Below, one piece after another: positions 1 to 6,885 of a stretch of 57,851 nt of DNA. The translations under genes and the position numbers were made by a program. The stretch is from Phycisphaeraceae bacterium (GTDB lineage: Bacteria > Planctomycetota > Phycisphaerae > Phycisphaerales > Phycisphaeraceae). The notes beneath the pieces are model-generated. The model was not told where the DNA came from. It saw nothing but the letters and a program-made list of their open reading frames with translations, and searched no databases. Location of the stretch: contig PAIY01000158.1 in NCBI GenBank assembly GCA_002704825.1, positions 1-57,851 on the forward strand, in the 5' to 3' direction. The number at the start of each line of letters is the position of its first letter. The first letter of the stretch is position 1.

Positions 1-127
1 ATCAGTCTTCAATTCCTTTGAATGCAATGCAGCTACATCACTTGCCAAGACATCCCAAACTCGACAGGGGGTCCGGGGGGCGAAGCTCCCTGGTATGAAA
101 ATTGACGTTGCTCACATCCATCAAGCA

Positions 128-373
128 TCACCCACCACTCACCGGCGGGATCAGGGCGATCTGGTCATTTTCAGTGAGTATGTCATCCACCATGGCATAG
201 CTCATGTTCACTGCCACACTCACGGATGCCAGCAGCGGGGCCAACGCAGGGTACGTCTTTGGTAAATGGGATAACAATTGGCCCACCGTTGCCCCATCAG
301 GCAAGGTAATGGTCACTTCACGAGCGTTAACTGCCTGGCTGAGCATTGCAAACAATTCAACGGTTACCGTCAC
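128..373 (-). CDS. moaD: MoaD/ThiS-family sulfur-carrier protein
   Basis: An 81-residue beta-grasp protein ending in the Gly-Gly tail (PPVSGG) that is adenylated and thiocarboxylated in MoaD/ThiS proteins. MoaD is the small subunit of molybdopterin synthase and passes sulfur to precursor Z in molybdenum-cofactor synthesis. The start is the GTG at 373, preceded by a GGAGAG Shine-Dalgarno about 7 nt upstream. The pattern LPDGATVGQLLSHL followed by a late NDQIALIPP is typical of MoaD rather than ThiS. No other moa gene is in the window, so the partner (MoaE or another sulfur acceptor) is not shown by context. Transcribed divergently from the Rrf2 regulator. Confidence 0.85.
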   Translation of the reverse strand: MTVTVELFAMLSQAVNAREVTITLPDGATVGQLLSHLPKTYPALAPLLASVSVAVNMSYAMVDDILTENDQIALIPPVSGG

Positions 374-652
374 GTCATACTCTCCATAATCCAGAATCCA
401 TGTTCATTTTGTTTAACAAGGTCCGGTAATCAAGAAAATCGAATTTACCCTTCAAGTTTACTCAATAACTTAAACGGTATGACCGATATCTCTTGCAGGT
501 GAGAAGGAATTGCAATTTCCTTCCTAAATTTGATGGTACGGCAATACCATCTCCTTCCTCACCGTACTTGTTCACCGGGTTATGCAATGACCCGCGCGAA
601 AAAACTGCATTGAATGTACTTGTAACCTCATTGAAAGAAGGGTGGGTCCCCC
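374..652. other. Divergent moaD/rrf2 intergenic region
   Basis: About 280 bp between two divergent genes, so it should hold promoters for both. It is richer in A+T than its flanks. I see no clear palindromic operator and no dispersed repeat here. Confidence 0.4.
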
Positions 653-1057
653 ATGAAACTATCGAAAACATCTGCGCAGGCAGCGCTGGCACTTGGTGTG
701 CTTGCTGCCCAACCCGAAGGCGAATACCTTCAGGCTCGTCACATTGCTGAAAAGCTCAACATCCCGACCGTCAGCGCGCTGAAGATTCTTCAAGCGCTCA
801 CACGCGGTCACCTCATTGAAAGCCAACTTGGGCGTTCAGGCGGTTACCGTCTGGCATGTCCGGCGCATGAAGTGACACTGCTGAAAATCGTCGAAGCCAT
901 TGATGGCCCGGTGCGTGGCCAGATGCGCATTGACGGTGCGCCGGCTGCAGTCGAACACGGCGTTGCTTGTCTGCGTGCAGCATGCACTTCGGCGGCTGAT
1001 GCATTGCGTGATCAGCTCGAACGCACCACGGTCGCTGATCTGGCAACGGCCGCATAA
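653..1057 (+). CDS. Rrf2-family transcriptional regulator
   Basis: A 134-residue winged-helix protein of the Rrf2/IscR/NsrR family. The N-terminal half carries the helix-turn-helix and the family signature where the recognition helix meets the wing (LNIPTVSALKILQALTRGHLI, then LGRSGGYRLA). Rrf2 proteins often hold an Fe-S cluster on three cysteines. Here only a CLRAAC pair and one earlier Cys (LACPAHE) are visible, so the classical three-Cys loop is not intact and cluster binding is doubtful. An AAGGGTGGG-type Shine-Dalgarno lies just upstream of the ATG. An intrinsic terminator follows at 1122-1147, so this is a single-gene unit. Its target is not evident; divergent moaD is a candidate. Confidence 0.85.
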   Translation: MKLSKTSAQAALALGVLAAQPEGEYLQARHIAEKLNIPTVSALKILQALTRGHLIESQLGRSGGYRLACPAHEVTLLKIVEAIDGPVRGQMRIDGAPAAVEHGVACLRAACTSAADALRDQLERTTVADLATAA

Positions 1058-1121
1058 TGCGGTTGATGCCGGATAACTTGTTATTCACAAGAATCTGGCA
1101 GAAAAATTTCCAAGAAAACAT

Positions 1122-1147
1122 GGGCGCTCTAAAGCGTCCTTTTTTTT
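1122..1147 (+). terminator. Rho-independent terminator after rrf2
   Basis: A 7-bp stem GGGCGCT / AGCGTCC (one G-U pair) with a 4-nt loop, followed directly by eight T residues (1140-1147), 65 nt after the rrf2 stop. Confidence 0.85.
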
Positions 1148-1301
1148 CGCCCGATGAAACAGACTGACCGTTGTGGTTGGCACAAACCAACACAATCGTC
1201 AAAACGGCAAGTTTTGTTTGTGACTTGTCACTATTGTGAATTGTAAGGTGTCACCACCGGACCACTCTACCAGGACAGTCGACCTAAGTAAGGAGATCGA
1301 C

Positions 1302-1802
1302 GTGGATCATTCCTATATCCTCCCGTTTATCAAGTCGATTACCAACGTTTTCGAAACCATGCTCCAGTCACACGTCAGTGTTGGTAAGCCCTCGCTTAAA
1401 GCGTCCGGCTCGCCTTGCTACGATGTCTCGGGCATCATCGGCATGTCCGGTGACGTGGAAGGCACCATCGTGCTCAGCTTCCCCACCGACGTGGCAGTCA
1501 CCTGCGTTGCCAAGTTCGTTGGCATGGAACTGCCCCCTGAACATGAAGACTTTGCTGACGCCATCGGCGAGCTGGTTAACATGGTCACCGGCAACGCCAA
1601 GGCCGAGTTCCAGGACAAGAAGGTCAACATCACCTGCCCGTCCGTCGTGGTCGGTCAGGATCACATCGTCTTTGGTTCCAAGGAAGTCGTCTGCATCGAC
1701 ATCCCCTGCGAATGTGACTACGGCAACTTTGTCGTCGAAGTCGGCCTCAAGCAGGGTACCGGTGCCGCCAAGGACTCCGTCGCCGAAGTCTCCGCTGCTT
1801 GA
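1302..1802 (+). CDS. cheX: CheX/CheC-type chemotaxis phosphatase
   Basis: A 166-residue CheX-like protein. The family dephosphorylates CheY-P using a Glu and an Asn in an ExxN helix; here GELVNMVTGNAK (around residues 89-100) carries E-x-x-N. The fold pattern of the family is also visible (SGIIGMSGDVEGTIVLSFP). Start: GTG at 1302 is chosen over an in-frame codon at 1236 because AAGGAG lies 6 nt upstream (1290-1295) and the protein then begins MDHSYILPFI. fapA follows after 72 bp in the same direction, suggesting an operon. Together they point to chemotaxis and motility control. CheC-like adaptor function is an alternative. Confidence 0.85.
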   Translation: MDHSYILPFIKSITNVFETMLQSHVSVGKPSLKASGSPCYDVSGIIGMSGDVEGTIVLSFPTDVAVTCVAKFVGMELPPEHEDFADAIGELVNMVTGNAKAEFQDKKVNITCPSVVVGQDHIVFGSKEVVCIDIPCECDYGNFVVEVGLKQGTGAAKDSVAEVSAA

Positions 1803-1874
1803 TGACGCTGCAACGTTCTGCGTTGCATCAGGCGTCTGGCGGACTCTTGGTCAACTTGTCCAGGAGTACTGAAC

Positions 1875-3359
1875 ATGGCCAAATCCATCTCGCAAGCTGA
1901 TGTCAAAATCATCATTCCTGATGACGGGACACAGGTCACATTGATCCTGCCCCAATCCTTTGGCAAGAACGAGATGGCCAGGCAAATCTGTCACGCCAAG
2001 CTTCGCGACGCCAAGGTCGAGATCACCGAGACCGTCGTCAATGCCATCGACGAACTGATCGAACAATCTAAAAATGTCGCACCAACCCCGGGATCCGAAC
2101 CGATCCGTGGGGTTGTCGCACGCGCCCAACTCCCCGTCGATGGCATGGATGGGAAAGTCGAATGGAAACTCGACCCTGCCAGAAAGCAACCCACCGAACC
2201 CATGCCGCATCCAGAGAACAAGGCTGAGGAAGGTGACGCCGAGGACAAACGTAACTTCTACGAAGACTCCATCTACACCACCGTTGCCACCGGCACCGTC
2301 GTCGGTATCCTCTACGAACCCACCGTCGGCACCGACGGCCGCGATGTCTTTGGCAAAACACTGGTGGGCAAAGACGGCAAACCCTACGATCTGCAATTCG
2401 ACGAAACCATCATGCGAAACGCAAAAGGTGAACTCATCACCCAGCAAGATGGTGTCCTCGTTAAATCCAATTACTCCATCTGTGTGCGAAAGGTCATCGA
2501 AGTCAACGGCTATGTCGACTTCTCAACCGGTAACATCGACTTCACCGGCGATGTGAATGTCGCAGAAGGCGTTCGCGATAATTTCGTCATCAAAGCCGAT
2601 GGCATTGTCACTGTCAACGGACTGGTCGAAGCGGCAAACATCATCACCGGCAAAGATTTTAACGCCCGAGGTGGGATGGCAGGACGCGAACAGGGAACCG
2701 TCAATGTCGGTCATGATCTCAATGCCAAGTATCTCGATGCGGTGTCGGGCACCATCAAACATGATCTGAAAGTCGATCGCGAAATCATCAACTGCGATCT
2801 CACCGTCATCGGCAGTGTCGATTCACCCACGGGTCTGATCATTGGTGGCAAGCTTGTCATCGGTGGCAAAGTCAACATCGACACCATCGGCTCCGATGCC
2901 AATGTCCGTTCCGATCTGGTGATCGGCAGTGTCCCAACGCTGGATCCGATTCTCAAAAATCTCGAAGCCTTCATGTCGGATTTAGAAGAAAAACGCAAGA
3001 AATATGCTGAGGAACAGGACATCATCAACCGTGCAGGCAAACGCCTTACCGCGGAGATGAAGGAACGTCAGACCGAAGTGATGTTCGAGTTGATGACCAT
3101 CGATACCCCATTGACCAAAGCCAAGGACGCACACTTTCGCGTCAACGCCCGGGCAGAGGAATTACGGACCATCGACGTGAATGTCCGCAAGATACTCTAC
3201 GCAGGCACGGTCCTTACCGTCATGGGCACCACATACAAAATCCGTAATGACCAACGCGGTCCGGTCGAAATTTTCAAAGACGAAAAAAACGAAATCTGTA
3301 TCAAACGCGCGGACGGCAAGGTCAAGCTGCTCGCATCCGTCTGCGATATTCTCTCGTGA
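1875..3359 (+). CDS. FapA-family (DUF342) protein
   Basis: A 494-residue DUF342/FapA protein. Residues from about 60 onward contain the glycine-rich, regularly spaced beta-helix repeats of the family (DFTGDVNVAEGVRDNFVI, then GLIIGGKLVIGGKVNIDTIG). A coiled-coil-like segment (LEEKRKKYAEEQDIINRAGK) follows, with a small C-terminal beta region. FapA proteins are often annotated as flagellar assembly protein A or as polymer-forming cytoskeletal relatives, and their biochemical role is not settled. Translation starts at an ATG shortly after the cheX stop, which suggests co-transcription. The stop codon abuts a family-A palindrome (3361-3437), which may act as a transcript-end hairpin. Confidence 0.85.
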   Translation: MAKSISQADVKIIIPDDGTQVTLILPQSFGKNEMARQICHAKLRDAKVEITETVVNAIDELIEQSKNVAPTPGSEPIRGVVARAQLPVDGMDGKVEWKLDPARKQPTEPMPHPENKAEEGDAEDKRNFYEDSIYTTVATGTVVGILYEPTVGTDGRDVFGKTLVGKDGKPYDLQFDETIMRNAKGELITQQDGVLVKSNYSICVRKVIEVNGYVDFSTGNIDFTGDVNVAEGVRDNFVIKADGIVTVNGLVEAANIITGKDFNARGGMAGREQGTVNVGHDLNAKYLDAVSGTIKHDLKVDREIINCDLTVIGSVDSPTGLIIGGKLVIGGKVNIDTIGSDANVRSDLVIGSVPTLDPILKNLEAFMSDLEEKRKKYAEEQDIINRAGKRLTAEMKERQTEVMFELMTIDTPLTKAKDAHFRVNARAEELRTIDVNVRKILYAGTVLTVMGTTYKIRNDQRGPVEIFKDEKNEICIKRADGKVKLLASVCDILS

Positions 3360-3360
3360 A

Positions 3361-3437
3361 TTTAGCAGCATCACTTGTGATGCGCTTGCTTTCACGCACA
3401 ACAACATTCAACGCGCATCCCAAGCGATGCGGCTAAA
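3361..3437. repeat. Family A palindrome, copy 1
   Basis: Imperfect inverted repeat: left arm starts ATTTAGCAGCATCACTTG, right arm ends CAAGCGATGCGGCTAAAT. The first base follows the fapA stop. Same family at 4561-4634, 19122-19200, 38824-38899 and 47873-47951. Confidence 0.85.
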
Positions 3438-3462
3438 TGACTGATTCGTTAATATCCAGTAA

Positions 3463-4506
3463 TTACAGTAACCCTGCATCTTCGTCATGGCCGAACATGA
3501 TGTTCATGTTCTGGACCGCCTGACCCGAGGCGCCCTTGATCATGTTGTCAATCGCGCTGATGACCACGATGCGGGTAAAGCTCTCACGCTTGACCATGCG
3601 CACCGTCACGTCACAGAAGTTGGTGTGTGCGACAAATTTCACGTTCGGCAAATCCTTGCGCACGCGCACGAACGGTTCATCGTCGTAGGCTTCATGCATC
3701 GCCTGAATCAGTTCCGACTCTTCGATGTCATCGGCTGCAGGTTGAAGATAAATCGTCTCGAGAATGCCCTGATTCAATGGCAGCAAATGCGGGACGAAAA
3801 GCACGCTGGCTTCCTGGCCACCCATGATCGCCAACGTCTGTTCGATCTCCGGCTGATGACGATGGCCACCAATCGCGCCATAGGCACAATAGCCTTCGTT
3901 GTGTTCAGGGAAATGCGTCATGAGTTTGGGCGTGCGACCTGCACCGGTGACACCCGAAGCAGCGTTGATCATGATGTCGTAACTCTCAACCAAACCCTTG
4001 GCCAATAGCGGACCGATCCCCAGCGCTGCAGCCGTCGGATAACAACCGGGGTTGGCAACCAGGTGAGCACCTGCAATCTTGGAACGATTCAGTTCAGGTA
4101 AGCCGTAAACCGCATGCTTGAGATTCTCGACATCGCAGTGCGGGGTGGCATAGGTCTTCTCATACAGATCCACATCACTGATGCGGTAGTCGGCTGAGAG
4201 GTCCACCACTTTCAGACCCGCATCAAGTAGCGGCCCGACATACTGCATGGCAATCATGTGCGGCAAAGCCAGGAACGCCACGTCCGCTTCGGCTGCCATC
4301 TTCGCCGGATCGATCGGCTTGCACTGAGCGACTTCGTCAGGCAGGCGGTCAAGCAACTGCGGGAAAATGTCGGAGATCACCGGCAACTCCTCACGAGCCG
4401 ATGCCAGGTAAGTGACATCCGCCGCTGGATGCTTGGCCAGCAGTTCGATTAGACAAAGCCCGGTATAACCCGTCGGGCCAACGATAGCGACACGTGTGTT
4501 ACTCAT
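3463..4506 (-). CDS. argC: N-acetyl-gamma-glutamyl-phosphate reductase
   Basis: A 347-residue ArgC. It catalyses the NADPH-dependent reduction of N-acetylglutamyl phosphate to the semialdehyde, the third step of arginine synthesis, in the cytosol. The N-terminal Rossmann motif is GPTGYTGLCLIELL. The catalytic cysteine is in NPGCYPTAAALG (about residue 154). Length and the HxxE-type C-terminal region fit the family. The ATG at 4506 has no Shine-Dalgarno; instead TTGACA and GATAAT lie immediately upstream, so the mRNA may be leaderless. It is a solitary arg gene here, with family-A palindromes on both sides. Confidence 0.95.
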   Translation of the reverse strand: MSNTRVAIVGPTGYTGLCLIELLAKHPAADVTYLASAREELPVISDIFPQLLDRLPDEVAQCKPIDPAKMAAEADVAFLALPHMIAMQYVGPLLDAGLKVVDLSADYRISDVDLYEKTYATPHCDVENLKHAVYGLPELNRSKIAGAHLVANPGCYPTAAALGIGPLLAKGLVESYDIMINAASGVTGAGRTPKLMTHFPEHNEGYCAYGAIGGHRHQPEIEQTLAIMGGQEASVLFVPHLLPLNQGILETIYLQPAADDIEESELIQAMHEAYDDEPFVRVRKDLPNVKFVAHTNFCDVTVRMVKRESFTRIVVISAIDNMIKGASGQAVQNMNIMFGHDEDAGLL

Positions 4507-4512
4507 AGGCCG

Positions 4513-4542
4513 AAATTATCGGTTCATTGGTGGTGATGTCAA
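4513..4542 (-). promoter_or_regulatory. argC sigma-70-type promoter, probably leaderless
   Basis: On the minus strand TTGACA (4542-4537), a 16-nt spacer, then GATAAT (4520-4515), followed after 8 nt by the argC ATG at 4506. A start site 7-8 nt past the -10 box would coincide with the start codon. The -35 is a perfect consensus. Confidence 0.6.
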
Positions 4543-4560
4543 TTGTTTATTGTTTTCCGA

Positions 4561-4634
4561 TTTAGCCGTATCAACTTCCGGGGGTGTGATGCGCTCGAAT
4601 TGACACAAGCGCATCGCAAGCGATGCGGCTAAAT
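4561..4634. repeat. Family A palindrome, copy 2
   Basis: Right arm CGCATCGCAAGCGATGCGG followed by CTAAAT; the left arm (TTTAGCCGTATCAACTTC) is degraded. Lies between the argC promoter and hsp20. Confidence 0.8.
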
Positions 4635-4747
4635 ATCTGAGGGCGTCAAAAATGCACCAATTCCCGGTGTCGTTGCCAAACTGACAGTCTAAATGCCAGA
4701 AAAACCCGTGAAAAAGGCGAAAAATAAAGACTTACACAGGAATCTTT

Positions 4748-4764
4748 CTGGCACGCCAGTTGTT
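4748..4764 (+). promoter_or_regulatory. Sigma-54-like promoter of hsp20
   Basis: CTGGCACGCCAGTTGTT fits the -24/-12 consensus YTGGCACG-N4-TTGCW with only the -12 C changed to T. It lies about 85 nt upstream of the hsp20 ATG, leaving a leader of about 75 nt. No enhancer site for an activator was identified. Confidence 0.5.
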
Positions 4765-4848
4765 TGATGTATCAGCGAACGTGACAAAAACATGCCAACT
4801 GCCCACGTGGCAGAAGCCAAACAAAACAGATACGAAAGGAGCTCGGCT

Positions 4849-5271
4849 ATGTTACCTACACGTCTGATTAATGATGCTCGCCTGTTTAACGATGACCCGT
4901 TTTCCTTCATCCGCCAACAGTTTGGTCGCGCTGTCAATGACACCATCGGCACAGACTATCCCGTGGACGTCTACGAAGATGACACCGCGGTGCATGTCGA
5001 AGCCGAACTGCCTGGCTTTACCAATGAGCAGGTTGATGTCACCCTCGAACAGGGTGTTCTGACCATCCATGCCAAACGTGAAGCAACGCAGAAACCCCAA
5101 GGCACCACCAATCATGTGGCCCAGCGACGGAACTTCGAAGTCACCCGTCGCTTCACCATGCCCAGCACGCTCGACGAAAACAACGTCGATGCGACCATGG
5201 AGCATGGCGTCCTGCATCTGACTTTGCACAAGAAGGAAGAAGTCAAGCCCCGCAAGATTCAGGTTAAATAA
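4849..5271 (+). CDS. Hsp20-family small heat-shock protein
   Basis: A 140-residue alpha-crystallin-domain chaperone. It would hold unfolded proteins in an ATP-independent way in the cytosol. The domain begins at about residue 36 (YPVDVYEDDTAVHVEAELPG), includes the typical GVLTIHA strand and ends with the A-x-x-x-x-G-V-L motif (MEHGVLHLTLHK) and a short C-terminal IQV tail. The start is taken at the ATG at 4849, because AAAGGAG is 7 nt upstream, rather than 57 nt earlier in frame. A sigma-54-like promoter precedes it and a terminator follows, so it is a monocistronic stress gene. Confidence 0.92.
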   Translation: MLPTRLINDARLFNDDPFSFIRQQFGRAVNDTIGTDYPVDVYEDDTAVHVEAELPGFTNEQVDVTLEQGVLTIHAKREATQKPQGTTNHVAQRRNFEVTRRFTMPSTLDENNVDATMEHGVLHLTLHKKEEVKPRKIQVK

Positions 5272-5363
5272 ATCAACCCCTTGGACTCTCGTCGCAATCC
5301 TTACCTACGCCGCGACGAGGTTCGACCCCATGCGAGATTCAGGACGATGACCGTATGAACGTT

Positions 5364-5397
5364 ACACGGGATACCATCACGGTGTCCCGTGTTTTTT
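5364..5397 (+). terminator. Rho-independent terminator after hsp20
   Basis: Stem ACACGGGATACC / GGTGTCCCGTGT (one mismatch or wobble) with a 5-nt loop and a run of T after it, about 95 nt past the hsp20 stop. Confidence 0.8.
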
Positions 5398-5462
5398 AAT
5401 GCAGATGTTAAACCGCTTGCAGGCGAGTCGCGTCGTGTCGATGCGGGTACAACGCACGCATC

Positions 5463-5546
5463 AAAGCCGTGACGCTCCTGCGTCGCGGGTTGCCTTGTAT
5501 TGCGCGTTTGAAAGATAGCCCGTGCCGCAGGAGCGACACGGCTTTT
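5463..5546. repeat. Family G palindrome, copy 1
   Basis: Left arm AAAGCCGTGACGCTCCTGCG, inner CGGGTTGCCTTG, right arm GCCGCAGGAGCGACACGGC followed by TTTT. Sits just before the 3' end of the Cof gene and could end its transcript. Relatives at 6788, 12030, 37720, 53564, 56649 and 57568. Confidence 0.85.
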
Positions 5547-5560
5547 GTTGAAGGTGCACA

Positions 5561-6406
5561 TCAATCCAGATCTTCACCGAACACGAACTTACGGATCGCA
5601 TAGGCGACACCCGCTTCTTCGTTACTCGGGACGATGGCGTCAGCGACCTGCTTGGCGCAGTCCCATGCATTGCTCACCGCAACACCCTTGCCTGCCCACT
5701 GGATCATGGACACATCGTTGGGCGCATCACCGATGCACATCACGCGCGACGGATCAATGTCATACAGGTTGGCGACTTTTTTCAGCGCAATGCACTTGTC
5801 CGCGTCCTTGTGGATGTACTGCAGCAAATGATTGTCCGACACCGCAGCAGTGACCTGTCCCGCGAATTTCTTCTCAACGGCCATGCGGATATTGGGGATG
5901 CGCTCCGGCGGCGCCAACGCCAGTAACTTCGTCACCGGCACCTTCAAAAACGCTTCGAGCGGGCCAACAAAATCCGGGGAAAAGTGACGGCTGATTTCCG
6001 TGGGCAATGATTCATCCACATGATCGGTGTACCACTTGTCCAGAATCTCCAGGCTGATCACACAATCCTTGTCGGCTTTGCGGGCAGCCTTGACGATCTT
6101 CTTGGCCAAAGCTGAAGGTAGCGGTTGATGATGGATATGCTTGTTGATCTTCGGATCGAAAATCATCGCACCGTTGTAGGTCACCCAATACGTGTCGATC
6201 TTTAATGCTTCAGCAATGTGACGCATCCCGCGCGGCGGACGTGCGGTGGCAATGACAACCTTCACGCCATGCTTGATGGCCTTTTGAATGGTCTTGACGG
6301 TGCGCACCGTCACCTGCTTGTCATCGCGAAGCAACGTGCCATCCAGATCGACAGCAACCATGTCGAACGGCAAGTCGGTATGGTGGGTATTGGCCCCTGA
6401 TTCCAT
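5561..6406 (-). CDS. HAD-superfamily Cof-type sugar phosphatase
   Basis: A haloacid-dehalogenase hydrolase of the Cof (type IIB) group, 281 residues from the chosen start. Motif I is DLDGTLL near the N terminus with both nucleophile and acid/base Asp. Motif II is in VVIATARPP. Motif IV is CIGDAPNDVSM with the GDxxND metal ligands, and the cap domain lies between. Members dephosphorylate small phosphorylated metabolites such as sugar phosphates, FMN or PLP; the substrate here cannot be told. An upstream in-frame ATG at 6523 would add 39 residues without family similarity, so the ATG at 6406 is preferred, with moderate certainty. Confidence 0.85.
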   Translation of the reverse strand: MESGANTHHTDLPFDMVAVDLDGTLLRDDKQVTVRTVKTIQKAIKHGVKVVIATARPPRGMRHIAEALKIDTYWVTYNGAMIFDPKINKHIHHQPLPSALAKKIVKAARKADKDCVISLEILDKWYTDHVDESLPTEISRHFSPDFVGPLEAFLKVPVTKLLALAPPERIPNIRMAVEKKFAGQVTAAVSDNHLLQYIHKDADKCIALKKVANLYDIDPSRVMCIGDAPNDVSMIQWAGKGVAVSNAWDCAKQVADAIVPSNEEAGVAYAIRKFVFGEDLD

Positions 6407-6885
6407 ATTACGAACCCTGGCAGCGTGTGTACGCTTACTGTTTAAGACATCCACGAGGGACGCCCGGTTAATGGACGATCGCTTCCATGATACGATCCCA
6501 CTGAGGGATGCTCCAGCAAACATGAGGGTATTCTTTCAATTCGTTTGAGGGACAGCGTCCTGGGTTGGTGAACAGACGTTGTCATTTTCCTCAAAAGGTG
6601 GCGGTGCGTGCGAGGCCGGACTCTGCAACGAAAAGCCCGACAACCCAGACATCGACTAAGTTACCCTGCGTCTGTGTAAACCAAAGTCAATCAAAAGTTA
6701 CACACTGCGTTTTCACGCCTCGCTAACCGGATATTCGTCACAAACCAAACAAGTAAACCGCTGACTTCCGGTGGGGGAGCATACCATCAAAGCTGTGACT
6801 CTCCTGAGTCACGGGTTGCCTTGGTGTGTGTGAAAGACAACCCGTGCCGCAGGTGCGACACGGGTTTTGTCAGGCAAAAAGCGGT
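6407..6885. other. Cof/mutS intergenic region
   Basis: About 480 bp. It contains the Cof promoter side, a possible 117-bp 5' extension of the Cof frame (6407-6523), an AT-richer stretch and a family-G palindrome (6788-6869) just after the mutS stop. No additional gene is supported. Confidence 0.5.
6788..6869. repeat. Family G palindrome, copy 2
   Basis: Left arm CAAAGCTGTGACTCTCCTGA with an inner hairpin GTGACTC...GAGTCAC; right arm GCCGCAGGTGCGACACGGG followed by TTTT. Located 17 nt after the mutS stop, where it could act as a transcript end. Confidence 0.8.

Noticed and set aside
1130..1158. A sigma-28-like pattern (TAAA-N15-GCCCGATGAA) upstream of cheX.
   Set aside because: The same bases form the intrinsic terminator of rrf2 (stem plus eight T). 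The -10 part has one extra base compared with GCCGATAA, so it is weak evidence.
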